A stretch of 10,240 bases of DNA from Fragilaria radians (taxonomy: Eukaryota > Bacillariophyta > Fragilariophyceae > Fragilariales > Fragilariaceae). A model generated the notes under the pieces. That model made no database searches and was not told where the DNA came from. It worked only from the letters and a program-made list of their open reading frames with translations. Made by a program: the position numbers and the translations under genes. The stretch covers positions 37,941 through 48,180 of the forward strand of contig CAAAJI010000041.1 in assembly GCA_900642245.1 (NCBI GenBank), given 5' to 3'. Shown one piece after another: positions 8,797-10,240 of this stretch; the stretch's first letter is position 1; each line of letters starts with the position of its first letter.

Positions 8797-8936
8797 CTGA
8801 GTTGTCAGTAAGGGTGTTGACGTAACAATGTCACGACCAAATTCTTACAAAGCAAGGGTTTTGTAACGCACTGTACAGTATCTTAATTGAAGCACTTGTT
8901 CACAATTTTTAAAATGGGAATAACCTATTAACCAAT
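8797..8936 (-). promoter_or_regulatory. Candidate promoter of the phosphoglycerate mutase gene
   Basis: Upstream of the mutase there is a TGACGTAA at 8818-8825, matching the TGACGT core of bZIP/CRE-type sites that respond to CO2 and cAMP in diatoms. A CCAAT sequence lies at 8932-8936 (plus orientation, ATTGG on the gene strand). The TGACGT site is only about 22 bp from Met1 but about 76 bp from Met19, so if it is a real promoter element it favours Met19 as start. Both motifs are short and could be chance. Confidence 0.25.
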
Positions 8937-8965
8937 CAGACGCTGAAAACTTCCATGTCTGATTG
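8933..8965. repeat. Perfect 9-bp inverted repeat next to a TTAA
   Basis: CAATCAGAC at 8933-8941 is the exact reverse complement of GTCTGATTG at 8957-8965, with a 15-base loop. It begins two bases after a TTAA at 8928-8931, the target sequence of piggyBac transposons. Given the piggyBac transposase relic to the right, this may be the left end of that element, but no matching right end is in the window. Confidence 0.5.
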
Positions 8966-8968
8966 TAA

Positions 8969-9193
8969 TTGACCTCCTCAGAACAGCTCCTGACAGCCAA
9001 TGAAATTGCAGCATTACTTGTCCAGCTGCTGGAGCGAGAAGCTCTGAAATCAGTGTATAAGTCGTTTACATATTTAAAGTTTGGGCACCTTGGTAGAGGA
9101 AATCAAATTCCCATTCCATATCGTGTGATAAAGGAAACAAGAAGTAGATATCCAGAACCTGATGGGAACTACATGGGATTTTATGAAACGTAA
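8969..9193 (+). pseudogene. Small frame with P2X7-tail-like domain, probably a mobile-element remnant
   Basis: Seventy-four codons are open from a TTG at 8969 (no in-frame ATG) to a TAA at 9191-9193, which overlaps an AATAAA at 9193-9198. The first half is helical (SSEQLLTANEIAALLVQLLE). The second half reads YKSFTYLKFGHLGRGNQIPI, then PYRVIKETRSRYPEPDGNYMGF. That order (aromatic Y..F, then LG, IP.xVI, R..YP.P.G.Y.GF) resembles the compact domain seen at the C-terminus of P2X7 receptors and in many uncharacterised or transposon-linked proteins; this is recalled similarity, not a search result. The usual Cys after IP is replaced by Arg (PYRVI). An ATG at 8955 leads into the region but hits TGA after five codons in a different frame, suggesting a lost start or frameshift. 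Function unknown; it may be the broken N-terminal part of a larger gene. Confidence 0.55.
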
Positions 9194-9240
9194 ATAAAGC
9201 ATTGCATTTTTATGAAGAGTAAAATAATGAATAGGATTTT

Positions 9241-10240
9241 TCAAAAAACAGTATCCGAAATTTTTTGACGCTTTGCCTCAAACTTCTTGAACAGCTCTTC
9301 CGGGGATTTCATTTTCAATCTGAAAGATTGGACACTTGCTTACGCACTTTTGACATTCCTTTTTTGTATTCTTTCAGATGAAGTTCTCATTACAATATCC
9401 ATAAGAGCCCTTATGTCACCTTTTAGTGCTCCTTCATGGTAAAAAGCAGCAAAACAATTGACATTAAATCCTTTTTTACACTCCCAGCAGCCATAAATAG
9501 TTTGAAGTTTTGGAACCCAGTTTTCACCTGTATCTGGGTCATTCTTTCAGCAAAGCATTCACAAAAATCATTTTATCTTTATTCTCAAGTAGCATATGGA
9601 CAGTTCCAGTTGTTGACTCAAGAACTCCGTTAGCTACTGCTGGTGATGTTTTTGGTGTAGATTTTTCTTTCTACTTTTGTCTTTCCTCAGCTTTCGCAAC
9701 CAATGGTGAGACCAACTGCTCGGCAATTATTCTTTTGAGCTCTCAATAAGCAGTACTATTTGCCTTTTGGGGGTCAGTTTTTTGAAGAACAGCATAAGCG
9801 TTGTGCAGTGCAAGATCCAAAAACAACGTAAGTAATGACATATGAAGTTTTTTTGACCCGTCGTGTAGGACCGGTGTTGATCCATGCAATCAACAGAATT
9901 CATGAAGATGTTGTAAGCAGCAATAGTTGCTGGAACATCAAGTTTTGTACAATGAAGATTCTCTGAGCCAGTCTAGTGTTCTAATTCGACTAAGGCATGG
10001 ACACAATTCAACAGCTTCTAGTTCAGTACCTTCAAGTATTAGACTGCTTGGCGTGAACTTGAGATCATTACTGTAAAATATCACCACTTTACTATCTTTC
10101 CACACAATATACCCCGCTTGTTGTGCAACAATTTCGGCTGGGGGCAAAAACTGCATTCTTTCAGATGTTGCTTTCTTCTTCATCTCTATGTTGTGCTTCT
10201 TTCTCAATGCTTCAACATTTCCATTGTCATCAAACACTCC
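9241..10240 (-). pseudogene. Decayed piggyBac-like transposase, C-terminal part, cut by window edge
   Basis: Four reading-frame pieces, read leftward, form the C-terminal part of a piggyBac-type DDE transposase (DDE_Tnp_1_7 family). Piece 1 (10237-9941) contains IVWKDSKVVIFYSNDL, typical of the W-D-K-V-S segment before the last catalytic block. After a frameshift at about 9939, piece 2 has AAYNIFMNSVDCMDQHRSY; its VDxxDQ (VD at 9889-9894) corresponds to the third catalytic Asp of the family. After another shift at about 9816, piece 3 begins LALHNAYAVLQK and carries stops at 9743-9745 and 9671-9673. After a shift at about 9540, piece 4 has a Cys-rich tail with CWECKKGFNVNCFAAF, a zinc-finger-like end common in these proteins. 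A further stop at 9340-9342 is followed by 32 open codons to 9241-9243. At least three frameshifts and three stops make it inactive. The first two catalytic Asps lie outside the window. Confidence 0.85.

Noticed and set aside
1..10240. tRNA genes, small nuclear RNAs or CRISPR-like arrays
   Set aside because: No B-box/T-loop-like GGTTCGAATCC sequence, no recognisable snRNA motifs and no regularly spaced repeats were found by eye.

Overview
The window looks like nuclear DNA of a photosynthetic stramenopile, most likely a diatom. The DNA is AT-rich. Two genes carry very short GT-AG introns (65 and 53 nt), intergenic spaces are long, and there is no operon structure. The protein types and one plastid-type presequence fit a diatom. 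This placement is inference, not a database match.

Layout: positions 1-1635 hold no convincing gene but contain copy A of a 350-bp dispersed repeat (420-769). Positions 1636-2678 (minus) encode a two-exon PHO80/P-U type cyclin of 325 aa. Positions 2679-5047 are a long stretch with only weak, probably spurious open frames. Positions 5048-5451 hold a 37-bp tandem duplication followed by copy B of the repeat, in the same orientation as copy A and about 89% identical by hand alignment. Positions 5935-7051 (plus) encode a nine-segment membrane protein of the NIPA/drug-metabolite transporter type (371 aa), interrupted by one extra base at 6277. Positions 7565-8796 (minus) encode a two-exon cofactor-dependent phosphoglycerate mutase of 392 aa with a probable organelle presequence and a long C-terminal extension. 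From about 8928 to the right edge lies transposon-derived sequence: a small plus-strand open frame with a motif like the P2X7 C-terminal tail domain, then the decayed C-terminal part of a piggyBac-like transposase on the minus strand, broken by several frameshifts and stops and cut by the window edge.

The three host-type genes do not form an obvious pathway: a cell-cycle or phosphate-signalling cyclin, a membrane transporter and a glycolytic/Calvin-linked enzyme. The transporter and mutase genes are convergent with a 513-bp gap. I found no tRNA, rRNA, CRISPR array or obvious defence system. The observations most worth following are the single-base frameshift in an otherwise intact transporter gene, the unexplained 350-bp repeat with conserved hairpins, and the piggyBac relic with its possible TTAA end at 8928.
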